DNA from: a virus
DNA: 46,758 nt
Direction: 5' to 3' (one strand)
Virus record (IMG/VR): IMGVR_UViG_3300009159_000103
Location: 1-46,758 of that record
This document shows, piece by piece, positions 7,147 to 14,757 of the stretch (its first letter is position 1; the number at the start of each line of letters is the position of its first letter). A program made the position numbers and the translations under genes. The notes beneath the pieces are model-generated. The model did no database searches. It saw only the letters and a list, made by a program, of their open reading frames with translations, and was not told the origin of the DNA.

Positions 7147-7769
7147 TTCGGCGGAGTAAGGATGATCTTTACATGTTCGTCAAGCCACCAAGGATCTGCG
7201 GCGTGAATGTATTTTTCATTCGCGTCTTGCTTTAGAATCTCGTCAATCTGCGGATCTTCCCACGCCATCGGAAAGTCAAGCCAGTGACCAAGCGATCTGA
7301 TATACTGACGTCGGTATAAGTACAAAAGTTCTTGGCTAACAAAGAATGGTGGCACCTTCATCCATTGAATAAGCTGAGGCATATTTCCCCATGTTGGTCC
7401 ACCTCGAAGTCTAGTTTGTTGATGAGTTAAGATGTTCTTGTCTCTGCCTATAACTACAGGTTGAACATCGATTCCAAGACTTTCACACTTTTCAATAAAT
7501 TCAAAAATTGGTGGAACTTTAGGCAGCCACTTTTCGATATAAGGATTGCTTATACTCGTCACGGCGTATTTCTTTCCGCCCATGATATTCAAATCTATTT
7601 TATCGATGTTATTCCAATAGTAGTTGAAAGGCTCTTTGTAGTGAGGGATAAAGTATCCATCGGGTTTAAGCGCGTCTTTCCACCCGTGAACTTCCGGATG
7701 CATACTAAAGATTTTACTGAATAGATGATTGCCAGATCCTTGTGGACCAAATAATACTATGAGTTTCAT
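7125..7769 (-). CDS. P-loop sulfotransferase-like protein
   Basis: A 214-residue protein opening with a strand and P-loop, MKLIVLFGPQGSGNHLFSKI, then HPEVHGWKD. The loop GPQGSGNH resembles the 5'-phosphosulfate loop of PAPS-dependent sulfotransferases and also some nucleotide kinases. A middle strand PVVIGRDKN has the feel of the second PAPS-binding segment (strand, Arg/Asp). Tryptophan-rich segments follow near the C-terminus. Its start overlaps the stop of the methyltransferase at 7769 by one base (TAATG), so the two minus-strand genes are translationally coupled. Sulfonation of a glycan is the inferred role; a kinase cannot be excluded. Confidence 0.6.
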   Translation of the reverse strand: MKLIVLFGPQGSGNHLFSKIFSMHPEVHGWKDALKPDGYFIPHYKEPFNYYWNNIDKIDLNIMGGKKYAVTSISNPYIEKWLPKVPPIFEFIEKCESLGIDVQPVVIGRDKNILTHQQTRLRGGPTWGNMPQLIQWMKVPPFFVSQELLYLYRRQYIRSLGHWLDFPMAWEDPQIDEILKQDANEKYIHAADPWWLDEHVKIILTPPNHLTPSA

Positions 7770-8518
7770 TATTTTTTAATCAACTCAAAGTAAAGTCTAT
7801 TTCCATTATCTTTCTTAAATGACTCTAGTTTACAATTATGAAGAACTGCTATGTTATACGCAGTCTCAAAGTCCCATGGATAGATATCAACCCACTGACC
7901 ATTCTTATGAATTTCTCCAGGATTAGCTCTAACATAGATAGTACCACCCGGCATAGTCAAGTCTACAACTTTCTTGAACTTGTCGTTAATATCGCTAAAT
8001 TCACCAAAGTTAATACTGCCAAAAACAATAACATGATCGTATGATTCATTGGGAACGTTATAGTCTAGAATATCAACCATGAAGTCGGCTGAATTATTGA
8101 ATGCATCGATGCCTATAAGATTCTGGATTCTGGCTTTAAACTGATTAAAACCACAACCAACGTCAAGTACGGCTTTAGGATTCGAATTATTAATTCTATC
8201 TACGATATTCCATCCAGTGTATTGATACACCTCAGTCCTTGGCTGCCATATTCCTCCCCAGAATCTAGAACTATACTTGGTGTCAATGTCAGCCACGAGC
8301 ATAGAAACTGATAGATCAATGTTAATATCAACATCGAATGTATCATTCAATAAAGCTATAAACTTCTCAAGTTTCTTTGGAGTCCATGGAAGCGATAGTA
8401 CCATAGTATTCACACTAATGCTTTCACGAGCTTGCGCGTATTTTGGAAGATTAAAGCACTCTTTTAAATTTTTAAATACAAAGTTAAATATTTTACGATT
8501 CACAATAAAAATTCCCAT
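7769..8518 (-). CDS. class I SAM-dependent methyltransferase
   Basis: A 249-residue protein with SAM motif I at AVLDVGCGFNQFK (about residues 115-127). An acidic strand end (IGIDAF) follows, then VDILDY, the motif IV-like strand SYDHVIVFGSINFGE and the post-IV PGGTIYVRAN. The N-terminal 100 residues are a separate helical/beta region. It is clearly related to the + strand methyltransferase at 12145 (ILDVGCGHNHFK, DSINFGPK). It is the first gene of a two-gene minus-strand unit and starts 62 bp from the divergent oxygenase gene. Methyl acceptor unknown; a sugar or peptide in the same glycan pathway fits the neighbours. Confidence 0.75.
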   Translation of the reverse strand: MGIFIVNRKIFNFVFKNLKECFNLPKYAQARESISVNTMVLSLPWTPKKLEKFIALLNDTFDVDINIDLSVSMLVADIDTKYSSRFWGGIWQPRTEVYQYTGWNIVDRINNSNPKAVLDVGCGFNQFKARIQNLIGIDAFNNSADFMVDILDYNVPNESYDHVIVFGSINFGEFSDINDKFKKVVDLTMPGGTIYVRANPGEIHKNGQWVDIYPWDFETAYNIAVLHNCKLESFKKDNGNRLYFELIKK

Positions 8519-8543
8519 TTAAGATATTTTTTTCCCTACTAGT

Positions 8544-8553
8544 TATATATATA
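8544..8553. promoter_or_regulatory. palindromic TATATATATA between divergent genes
   Basis: The only true divergent intergenic space in the island (8519-8580) contains a 10-bp perfect palindrome TATATATATA. T4-type late promoters are just an 8-bp TATAAATA-like box, so a palindromic variant could be read both ways, starting RNA leftward into the minus-strand pair and rightward into the oxygenase gene. Two of eight bases differ from the late consensus. Confidence 0.35.
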
Positions 8554-8589
8554 GATTAGTAAGGAATTTTTCTTTAGAGGATGAAAAAA

Positions 8590-9333
8590 ATGACAGAATA
8601 TCAAGATTGGGGCGATAGTCGCTGGGAATTTACTAAGAAGCAGAGCAGCTGGCATTTTGATCCTAGTAAACCACCAGTTCCAGGCACCGATAGTTATACG
8701 TATGTCTGTAGATTTAATTCCGACTTCACTGACGCTATTTCAAAGTGCATGCCTCGAGCAAAAGCAAGCAATTGGAGTAGTCGAAATAATTTCAATGAAA
8801 AGATAGCTGAAGAGGGTTTGTATTCTGCGAGCGTTGAAGAGAAAGATCTAATCAAAGCTGGTGCAGATCCAAAACAAGAAGTATTTCATCGAACAGCTGC
8901 TGAAGATATTGAGATCTTTCAAAAGATTGCTGAGTATCTTGGAATTGATGAACCCATGATTAAGTTTCATAATCAGACTACAGGTCAGATGCTTCATACA
9001 CATATAGATAACTTTGCAGCTCGACCCGAGCGCGAAAACAGTTTCAAAGAAATTGACATCGATAAGAATCCAAACATTATGCGAAGGTTTGTAGTCATGT
9101 TAGCTGACTGGGAACTTGGGCAGATCTTTCAGATTGGTAATGCAAACTTTACTCAATGGAAAGCTGGCGACTGCATTACTTGGGAATGGAAAGACATGCC
9201 ACACAGCACCGCTAATATGGGATGGTGGGATAGGCCGATGCTTCAAATCACGGGTTATATAACAGATAGAACTAAAGAATTACTTAATGAAGTATACAAT
9301 GTTACCGGCAAGAATTTAGTGGTAAAAATATGA
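8590..9333 (+). CDS. 2-oxoglutarate/Fe(II) oxygenase-like (cupin/jelly-roll) protein
   Basis: The ATG at 8590 is preferred over the one at 8581, which abuts its own Shine-Dalgarno (GAGG at 8577-8580). The protein (247 aa) has a complete facial triad pattern: H-T-H-I-D with His138 and Asp140, and a distal His205 in DMPHSTANMG. These are separated by the strands RRFVVMLADW and FTQWKAGDCITWEW; Arg in DRPMLQITG could bind the 2-oxoglutarate carboxylate. The 'W..GD...W....H...N.G..R' spacing is typical of jelly-roll dioxygenases. It is the first gene of a + strand run of six overlapping or abutting genes. The substrate is unknown. Confidence 0.65.
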   Translation: MTEYQDWGDSRWEFTKKQSSWHFDPSKPPVPGTDSYTYVCRFNSDFTDAISKCMPRAKASNWSSRNNFNEKIAEEGLYSASVEEKDLIKAGADPKQEVFHRTAAEDIEIFQKIAEYLGIDEPMIKFHNQTTGQMLHTHIDNFAARPERENSFKEIDIDKNPNIMRRFVVMLADWELGQIFQIGNANFTQWKAGDCITWEWKDMPHSTANMGWWDRPMLQITGYITDRTKELLNEVYNVTGKNLVVKI

Positions 9334-10064
9334 ATCAGGTTACTATAGTAGTATATCCACCGGGGGCTTATGGTAGTTTTATCAGCTGGATGATAGAACG
9401 GTTTAGTAAACACCGCACGGATGTAATAGACAATCCACTATTATCAGATGGTAGTAGTCACGGTTATGCTAGTTTCTGTAAAGTCAAAGGCATAGATGAT
9501 TTTATGGCGGGACTTGAAGAAGCTCGCAATAATACTAAGCCATGGCATACTAACGTATATGCTGGTTGGCCTTCTAACCCATCAGAAAACTTAGATGACA
9601 ATATCAAGACTATACTAAATTGGATGATGCCTTTCGATAGATTAATCTACATTGATGTAGATAGCGCAGAGGAACACATATTATGTTATTTGCGAAATGA
9701 AGCAACTATGAATCGTGATCGTTGGTATGATATGCTAGGTGTAGATAACGATGATCAATTAGCTGAAAGATTACGTATTGACATCGATAGTCATGGACTA
9801 TCATCTATAATCGACTCTAGGTTAACTAGATTAATCATAGGGGATATCTTAGACGGATTTGCGTCTGACCTATGGTCCAGGATGTGTAGAATACTTGGAT
9901 GGCCTATGAAAGACTATAATTTATATCTTGAAGTCATCAAAGAGATGAGACTTAAACAACAAATATTCTATCAGTTAATAGCTGAAGGATTTGGGCCGGA
10001 AGGAACTCCGGTTCAACGCGCTGCATTTAAATATTTTAAGGAGAAAAACAATGGATCTAACTAA
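9330..10064 (+). CDS. unknown, sulfotransferase/P-loop-like
   Basis: A 244-residue protein beginning VTIVVYPPGAYGSFISWMIERF, a strand followed by a glycine-containing loop and helix. This resembles the P-loop start of the other sulfotransferase-like proteins in the island (GPQGSGNH, TGAPGSAW) but lacks the usual GxxGS core. Later segments include NWMMPFDRLIYIDVDS and RDRWYDML, a layout seen in phage sulfotransferase-like proteins. It overlaps the upstream gene by 4 bp (ATGA) and the symporter start by 14 bp. Function unproven. Confidence 0.5.
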   Translation: MNQVTIVVYPPGAYGSFISWMIERFSKHRTDVIDNPLLSDGSSHGYASFCKVKGIDDFMAGLEEARNNTKPWHTNVYAGWPSNPSENLDDNIKTILNWMMPFDRLIYIDVDSAEEHILCYLRNEATMNRDRWYDMLGVDNDDQLAERLRIDIDSHGLSSIIDSRLTRLIIGDILDGFASDLWSRMCRILGWPMKDYNLYLEVIKEMRLKQQIFYQLIAEGFGPEGTPVQRAAFKYFKEKNNGSN

Positions 10065-11520
10065 AATTTTCCCATTATTTACTCCCGACACCGGCATTAT
10101 GGTTTTAGGAATCTACGCTGCTATCGTGTTTGGATTGACATGGGTTTTTGCTAAAGGTTATGCCACTAGTAAAGAGGGTTTCTTTGTAGCCCGCAGGGAA
10201 GTAGGTGCACTTCAGGGGGCTATGAGTACTGGTGCTGCTTGGATGTGGGCGCCTGGAATGTTCATCTCTGCACAGCAAGCTTATATGAATGGACTAGTCG
10301 GATTGTTCTGGTTCTGTATTGGTAACTTCCTAAGTCTTATATTCTTCAGTTGGTTTGCTAAGAGATTAAGAGATAAGAAACCCGATGGTTTTACTATTTC
10401 AGGTTATCTTAAAGAAAAGTTTGGTAAACGTGTTCAATCATTGTTTATGGTAGAACTATTTAGTCTCGCTATTTGTAGCTTTGCTATTAACGTATTAGCG
10501 GGATCTAAATCGGTTCAGGTTCTGACTGGATTAGATTATCACTTTGTTAGTTTGATTCTAGCAACTATTGCATTGACTTATACTTTGCGTGGTGGATTAA
10601 AAGCATCAGTTATAACCGAAATATTCAAACTGTCTGTGTTGGTATTGGGCTTGGGCGTATTAATGCCTTGGGCAGTCAGTGCCGCGGGTGGTTGGGGTGT
10701 AGTTGATCTTGGCCTTGGTGGTATCACTGGTAATGGTCGTGATATCTTTGGCACGGACTTTGCTCTAGGCGTGTTTATGGGCTTTGGCTTTTCTACTGCT
10801 ATTGGTCATATGGGCGCACCATGGGGTGATAATGCATTCTATCAACGTGCTTTTGCTGTAAAGAAAGACAGTGTTATTAAAGCATTTGTTGGCGGAGCAT
10901 TCATATTCATTCTAACACCATTGATGACTGGTATTCTTGGCTTCCTTGCTGCTGGTATGCATTACGAAGTTCCTAAAGAATTACTTGGTTATGTTAACGT
11001 GCTTACTGTTGGTAACCTATTGCCAGCATGGGCTGCTATCATGTATTTGTTTATGTTGTTCGCGGGCCTCGTATCTGTGCTTGACTCACAACTTAGTAGC
11101 GTCAGTAATATCTTTGGACACGACGTTAAGAACATGATTAGACCACACGGCGACGATCAAGCTAGCATCGATATCGGAAGAGTTGGTATGTTATTCTTAA
11201 TCGCAGCTGGTCTGACTCTGGCTAACTGGCCAGGAATGACTCTAGTCACTATCTTTTTATTCTTTGGTATTCTTAGGGCTACTGTGTGGTTCCCATTGAT
11301 GTTTAGTCTTTTGAATGAAAAGTTAGTTAATGAAGCTGGTATGTTCTGGGGCGTATTGATTGCTTACTTGGTTGGATTCTCAACTTATGTTTATGGTCAA
11401 AACTTCGGCGGTGGTCCAAACATCGCAGTACTTGGAACTTGTCTTGCTGTCTTTGGTTCAGGCGCTTTGGCTCTTGGAATCACAAAGTTGCAAAACGCAA
11501 ACTTTAATGGCGATAAGTGA
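10051..11520 (+). CDS. sodium:solute symporter (SSS family)
   Basis: A 489-residue integral membrane protein with about 13 hydrophobic helices, for example IMVLGIYAAIVFGLTWVF, LFWFCIGNFLSLIFF, FIFILTPLMTGILGF and AIMYLFMLFAGLVSV. The segment FAGLVSVLDSQLSSVSNIF matches the SSS family core helix, whose Ser/Thr residues line the second sodium site (compare PutP and DUR3-like urea carriers); GFxVARREVG near residue 40 is also family-like. The start at 10051 has a strong AAGGAG 7 bases upstream; the longer reading from 9991 would begin inside the previous gene. A TTTAAATA box at 10026-10033 could be a late promoter. It overlaps the next gene by 4 bp. A full-length carrier in a phage virion-gene region is unusual; the solute (urea, amino acid or sugar) cannot be told. 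Confidence 0.85.
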   Translation: MDLTKIFPLFTPDTGIMVLGIYAAIVFGLTWVFAKGYATSKEGFFVARREVGALQGAMSTGAAWMWAPGMFISAQQAYMNGLVGLFWFCIGNFLSLIFFSWFAKRLRDKKPDGFTISGYLKEKFGKRVQSLFMVELFSLAICSFAINVLAGSKSVQVLTGLDYHFVSLILATIALTYTLRGGLKASVITEIFKLSVLVLGLGVLMPWAVSAAGGWGVVDLGLGGITGNGRDIFGTDFALGVFMGFGFSTAIGHMGAPWGDNAFYQRAFAVKKDSVIKAFVGGAFIFILTPLMTGILGFLAAGMHYEVPKELLGYVNVLTVGNLLPAWAAIMYLFMLFAGLVSVLDSQLSSVSNIFGHDVKNMIRPHGDDQASIDIGRVGMLFLIAAGLTLANWPGMTLVTIFLFFGILRATVWFPLMFSLLNEKLVNEAGMFWGVLIAYLVGFSTYVYGQNFGGGPNIAVLGTCLAVFGSGALALGITKLQNANFNGDK

Positions 11521-12143
11521 ATAAGTACATATTCATAACGGGGGCTCCAGGTTCTGCCTGGAGCCGAGTTGCATCAAGCATATATAAAAGTACGAGTCTA
11601 GATAATAGCGATTACTCGAGTGATCGTACTTTTACATATGTAAATGATGAAAAACAAATAGAAAAAAGCTTTCATCATGGCGTATATTTTGGTCCAGATC
11701 AACAATTCGGAAAAAGATTCGATAAATTATACGAGATGACTAAAGATGAGATTGAACTGGAGATGAATCTTCCTTTCAATAGTTCTGGCATAAAGGTTAT
11801 TAAGTGCCATGACTTCTCATATCAATTAGATTTTTTATCAGAGACTTGGCCTGAGTGTCCAATAATAATGTGCCATAGGCCTATGGAAATAAGTTATGAT
11901 TGGTGGATGCACATAGGTGGTCCAAATATAACTTATCCATCTTATAAGTCTATTGATCCTAAGAAATATATTAATCTCTGCAACGATGGAATATATGATT
12001 TTATCAAAAAGAATAAAACTATTGAAGTTAAAAACAACATGGAATTATGTGAAGTTTTAGAGATCGATCCGGTGAATGATATATATTATTACGATAACTC
12101 TGATGGTAAAAATGTTATTACGAATGTGAATGTGAAGGTTTAA
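11517..12143 (+). CDS. P-loop sulfotransferase-like protein (paralogue of 12750)
   Basis: GTG start overlapping the symporter stop (GTGA). 208 residues: P-loop at YIFITGAPGSAWSRVASSIY (residues 4-23), then KVIKCHDFSYQLDFL, CPIIMCHRPMEISYDWWMHIGGPNITYP and a charged C-terminus. The strand with 'MCHRP...S..WW' corresponds to the second PAPS-contact segment (Arg then Ser) of sulfotransferases. Nearly the same frame occurs in the gene at 12750 (TGAPGSKWSSVVRNIYF, LVYRNSDSCIGWWVRCGHFNITYP), so the two are paralogues. The transferred group is inferred to be sulfate. Confidence 0.65.
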   Translation: MNKYIFITGAPGSAWSRVASSIYKSTSLDNSDYSSDRTFTYVNDEKQIEKSFHHGVYFGPDQQFGKRFDKLYEMTKDEIELEMNLPFNSSGIKVIKCHDFSYQLDFLSETWPECPIIMCHRPMEISYDWWMHIGGPNITYPSYKSIDPKKYINLCNDGIYDFIKKNKTIEVKNNMELCEVLEIDPVNDIYYYDNSDGKNVITNVNVKV

Positions 12144-12144
12144 T

Positions 12145-12753
12145 ATGGAAAACGTTTTCTCTCTAATTAAAGAAGCAAATGATGAAATTCTTTGGATGTT
12201 TTCCAAAGACGTTCATGAACTCATCCTCGATAAGTACTTTAGTACATATTTTGAAGACGTGCCAGACTTAAGTAAATATTCTATTGTGCACACAGTTGAA
12301 ACTAATTGGTGTAAGAATATTCTAGATGTCGGCTGTGGGCACAATCACTTCAAATATGAATTCTTAGCTTGCCGCTTCACGAGCATTGATCCCTACATTG
12401 ATGGTGCAGACTATAAGATGAATGTTATAGAATATCAGGAAAACTTCCCTGATCGTCAATACGACTGTCTAATAGCTTTAGACTCTATTAACTTTGGCCC
12501 TAAACCTAAAATTTTAGCTGAGATTGAAGCTATAGATAAACTTACTCAATCTGGAGGCTTACAGATTTGGCGTGTTAATAATAAAAATGAACCACGAATC
12601 GATGAAACGTTTCCAATCTCCGAACTAATTCAGTATTTTAAATGGGATAGAGATTTCATACAACACGTTGTTAACATTTATGATTATGAACTTATAGAAT
12701 ACACAGAAGAGTCTGATAATATCTTATTTGTAATGAAGAAAAGCTCGCAATGA
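12145..12753 (+). CDS. class I SAM-dependent methyltransferase (paralogue of 7769)
   Basis: 202 residues with SAM motif I at NILDVGCGHNHFK (about residues 55-67), an acidic second strand FTSIDPYIDGAD, motif IV-like YDCLIALDSINFGPK and post-IV SGGLQIWRVN. The arrangement and wording match the minus-strand methyltransferase at 7769-8518 (DVGCG.N.FK, ID....ADF/Y, SINFG). It lies between two paralogous sulfotransferase-like genes and overlaps the downstream one by 4 bp (ATGA). It probably methylates the same class of acceptor as its relative. Confidence 0.75.
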   Translation: MENVFSLIKEANDEILWMFSKDVHELILDKYFSTYFEDVPDLSKYSIVHTVETNWCKNILDVGCGHNHFKYEFLACRFTSIDPYIDGADYKMNVIEYQENFPDRQYDCLIALDSINFGPKPKILAEIEAIDKLTQSGGLQIWRVNNKNEPRIDETFPISELIQYFKWDRDFIQHVVNIYDYELIEYTEESDNILFVMKKSSQ

Positions 12754-13439
12754 AATATAGTCCTCTAATGAAATATATTTTTGTAACTGGCGCACCAGGA
12801 TCTAAATGGAGTTCAGTGGTTCGCAATATCTATTTTAGTAGTAGCATAAATCAAAGCGATTTTTCTATGGAACGCAGATATTATCATGATGCTTCCGGAA
12901 AGCGGCAATTAATGCACCTCGGATCTTATTTTGATCCAGGAATGGAATTTGGAAGTGACTTCTATATATTAGACTCAATTGAAAAAGAAGAAGCTGAAGC
13001 TAAATTTCATAAACCATTTACCAATGATGTTGGTATAAAGATCATAAAGAGCCACTTCTTCTCTTATCATCTTGATCACATAAAAAGAACTTGGAAAGAC
13101 CCAATCGTTTTAGTATATCGTAACTCCGATTCTTGCATAGGTTGGTGGGTTAGATGTGGCCACTTTAATATCACGTATCCAAAGTATGATTATTACAGCG
13201 ATATAGACTCTATGGTAAAATACATTGATTCTCAGAATAAAGCTATTAAGAAATTCATCGAAGAAAATGATGTATTGCAACTTCATAATAGTATTGAATT
13301 AGCTCGAGCATTAGGCATCAATCACGATAGCGTCAATAGTAAAGGCGAAATGGACGTTTATTATCAAGACTATGAAAAGAACGATATTAAAGTTTATCTT
13401 TATTGGCCTAAATATGATGGAAGCGAAGCTTTTAGTTGA
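12750..13439 (+). CDS. P-loop sulfotransferase-like protein (paralogue of 11517)
   Basis: 229 residues from an ATG that overlaps the upstream stop (ATGA); an ATG at 12768 would match the N-terminus of the paralogue better. The P-loop is KYIFVTGAPGSKWSSVVRN, followed by GIKIIKSHFFSYHLDHI and IVLVYRNSDSCIGWWVRCGHFNITYP, parallel to the gene at 11517. It is the last island gene. A late promoter follows at 13443, and the end of the coding sequence (13431-13437) forms one arm of an inverted repeat around that promoter. Confidence 0.65.
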   Translation: MKYSPLMKYIFVTGAPGSKWSSVVRNIYFSSSINQSDFSMERRYYHDASGKRQLMHLGSYFDPGMEFGSDFYILDSIEKEEAEAKFHKPFTNDVGIKIIKSHFFSYHLDHIKRTWKDPIVLVYRNSDSCIGWWVRCGHFNITYPKYDYYSDIDSMVKYIDSQNKAIKKFIEENDVLQLHNSIELARALGINHDSVNSKGEMDVYYQDYEKNDIKVYLYWPKYDGSEAFS

Positions 13440-13463
13440 AAATATAAATAGTTTGAAACTAAA
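13431..13463 (+). promoter_or_regulatory. late promoter inside an inverted repeat, upstream of 13475
   Basis: TATAAATA at 13443-13450 is enclosed by TTTAGTT (13431-13437) and AACTAAA (13457-13463), a perfect 7-bp stem with a 19-base loop. With the T4 convention (box at -13 to -6) +1 falls at 13456, so the right arm begins at +2 and the left arm is absent from the late transcript. Confidence 0.75.
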
Positions 13464-13474
13464 TTGAGGTTACC

Positions 13475-13801
13475 ATGTCAATAAAACTAAATCTTGTTAT
13501 AGATCAGGGTTCAACCTATTCTAATGCAATTCTCGTTAAAGATTCAAGTAATAGCGCAATTAATCTTTCAACATACACTGTAGCCGGACAAATTAGGAAG
13601 CATTATACTTCCTCTAACAGTACGTCTTTTACGGCTACTGGAAATAGTACTGGATACGTAAATATTTCTTTAACATCGAATTCTACAACAAGTCTTTCTT
13701 CAGGAAGATACGTTTACGATATCGAGATCACCAGCAATACCGGTATCGTAACCCGTGTAGTTGAGGGTATCGCAACACTCACCCCTCAAGTTACTAGATA
13801 A
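13475..13801 (+). CDS. small virion structural protein, Ig/beta-sandwich-like
   Basis: 108 residues opening MSIKLNLVIDQGSTYSNAILVKDSS, then NLSTYTVAGQIRKHYTSS and SGRYVYDIEITSNTG..TRVVEGIATLTPQVTR. This pattern (DQGxx(F/Y), Q(I/M)RK, GRYVYD(V/I)E, VEGxxTxTPxVTR) is recurrent in small structural proteins of T4-like marine phages and resembles the baseplate-upper-protein N-terminal beta domain. It has its own late promoter, and is followed by the endolysin after 21 bp. The exact place in the virion is unknown. Confidence 0.7.
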   Translation: MSIKLNLVIDQGSTYSNAILVKDSSNSAINLSTYTVAGQIRKHYTSSNSTSFTATGNSTGYVNISLTSNSTTSLSSGRYVYDIEITSNTGIVTRVVEGIATLTPQVTR

Positions 13802-13822
13802 TTAGTCATAAGGATAAAAAAT

Positions 13823-14434
13823 ATGCTTACAGAAGAACAAATCAAGCACGATTACCCGAATTCAAAACCAGAAATTGTTAAAGCACTGGTCGAAAGCTTT
13901 AAAACTCTTGAAAGCAAATATGATATTTCGGGTTTGCGTCTTGCTCACTTTCTTGCTCAGACTGCACATGAATCGGGCGGCTTCCGTGTGATTGAAGAAA
14001 ATCTTAACTATTCAGCCGAGGGTCTTACAAAGATCTTCCCAAAGTACTTCAAAGATAAGGACCCGAACGAATATGCTAGAAAGCCTGAAAAAATTGCGAA
14101 CGTTGTTTACGCCTCGAGAATGGGTAATGGTGATACTGCTTCTGGTGACGGCTATAAGTTTCGCGGTCGCGGACTTATCCAACTTACAGGAAAAAGCAAT
14201 TATTCTGGGTTCGCAGCTGATTCCGGCGTGAATATTGACGAAGCTGTTGCTTATCTCTCAACTCCATCTGGAGCTATTGAATCAGCAGCCTGGTTCTGGC
14301 ACAAGAATGGTCTTAATGCTCTAGCTGATAAAGATGACGTTACGGCGGTCACCAAAAAGATCAATGGTGGAACTATTGGCCTTGAAGATCGTAAGAAGCA
14401 TACTAGCGAATTCAAGAAAATCCTGAAGGTCTAA
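13823..14434 (+). CDS. endolysin, glycoside hydrolase family 19
   Basis: A 203-residue GH19 (chitinase-class lysozyme) domain without a signal peptide or membrane helix. Landmarks are AHFLAQTAHESGGFRVIEENLNYS, with Glu50 and Glu59 as likely catalytic residues, the KIANVVYASRMGNGD segment, GYKFRGRGLIQLTGKSNY and a C-terminal AAWFWHKNGLN. GH19 endolysins cleave the glycan strand of peptidoglycan at lysis and need a holin to reach the wall; no holin was identified here. T4 itself uses an unrelated GH24 lysozyme. It has a good ribosome site (AAGGA) and is followed after 1 bp by the PAAR gene, so it could also be a tail-associated lysin. Confidence 0.85.
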   Translation: MLTEEQIKHDYPNSKPEIVKALVESFKTLESKYDISGLRLAHFLAQTAHESGGFRVIEENLNYSAEGLTKIFPKYFKDKDPNEYARKPEKIANVVYASRMGNGDTASGDGYKFRGRGLIQLTGKSNYSGFAADSGVNIDEAVAYLSTPSGAIESAAWFWHKNGLNALADKDDVTAVTKKINGGTIGLEDRKKHTSEFKKILKV

Positions 14435-14435
14435 T

Positions 14436-14726
14436 TTGACAGCTGCTCATAGACATGGTGACGCTCGAGCTTGTGGTGCGACTACGATAGTATCTGGTCA
14501 AACTACAGTTCGAATTAATAACCTTCTATGGGCAGTAGATAATGATGTAAATACTGATGGTGGGGGTGGATTAAATCCGTCTGCCTCCACTATTAAAATA
14601 AACAATCTTGCAGTAGTAGTTGTTGGAGATCCGGCGGATCCTGACGCTCTGTGTCCGGTTCCCGGTGGCGCGCATTGCGCTCCTTCTGCTTCTGCTGGAA
14701 GTGGGAATGTAAACTGCTACGGTTGA
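14436..14726 (+). CDS. PAAR-repeat tail spike tip protein
   Basis: 96 residues from a TTG start that lies about 7 bases after AAGG. The sequence has PAAR-type character: an N-terminal AAHRHGDARACGATT, GQTTVRINNLLWAVDND, then a second half ending in PVPGGAHCAPSASAGSGNVNCYG, with paired Cys/His able to bind a metal at the cone tip. PAAR proteins (gp5.4 in T4) sharpen the membrane-puncturing spike. The gene sits between the endolysin and the neck genes, which is a plausible place for a spike-tip gene in non-enteric T4-like phages. Confidence 0.7.
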   Translation: MTAAHRHGDARACGATTIVSGQTTVRINNLLWAVDNDVNTDGGGGLNPSASTIKINNLAVVVVGDPADPDALCPVPGGAHCAPSASAGSGNVNCYG

Positions 14727-14757
14727 TTATAAATATCTAAAATAAGGAATTTATAAT
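14726..14757 (+). promoter_or_regulatory. late promoter of gene 13 with inverted repeat around the ribosome site
   Basis: TATAAATA at 14728-14735 gives +1 near 14741. A perfect 9-bp inverted repeat, ATTATAAAT (14726-14734) and ATTTATAAT (14749-14757), encloses the Shine-Dalgarno AAGGA (14744-14748) in its loop, and its right arm includes the first two bases of the start codon. The stem is AT-only, so weak. Confidence 0.7.

Noticed and set aside
9991-10050. 20-residue N-terminal extension of the symporter
   Set aside because: It overlaps the previous gene and is basic rather than membrane-like; the ATG at 10051 follows a strong AAGGAG.
14436-14477. gp13-type insert or PAAR gene as a pseudogene because of the TTG start
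   Set aside because: The frame is open and PAAR-like over 96 codons, and TTG has an AAGG at suitable distance; TTG is also used by gene 47.
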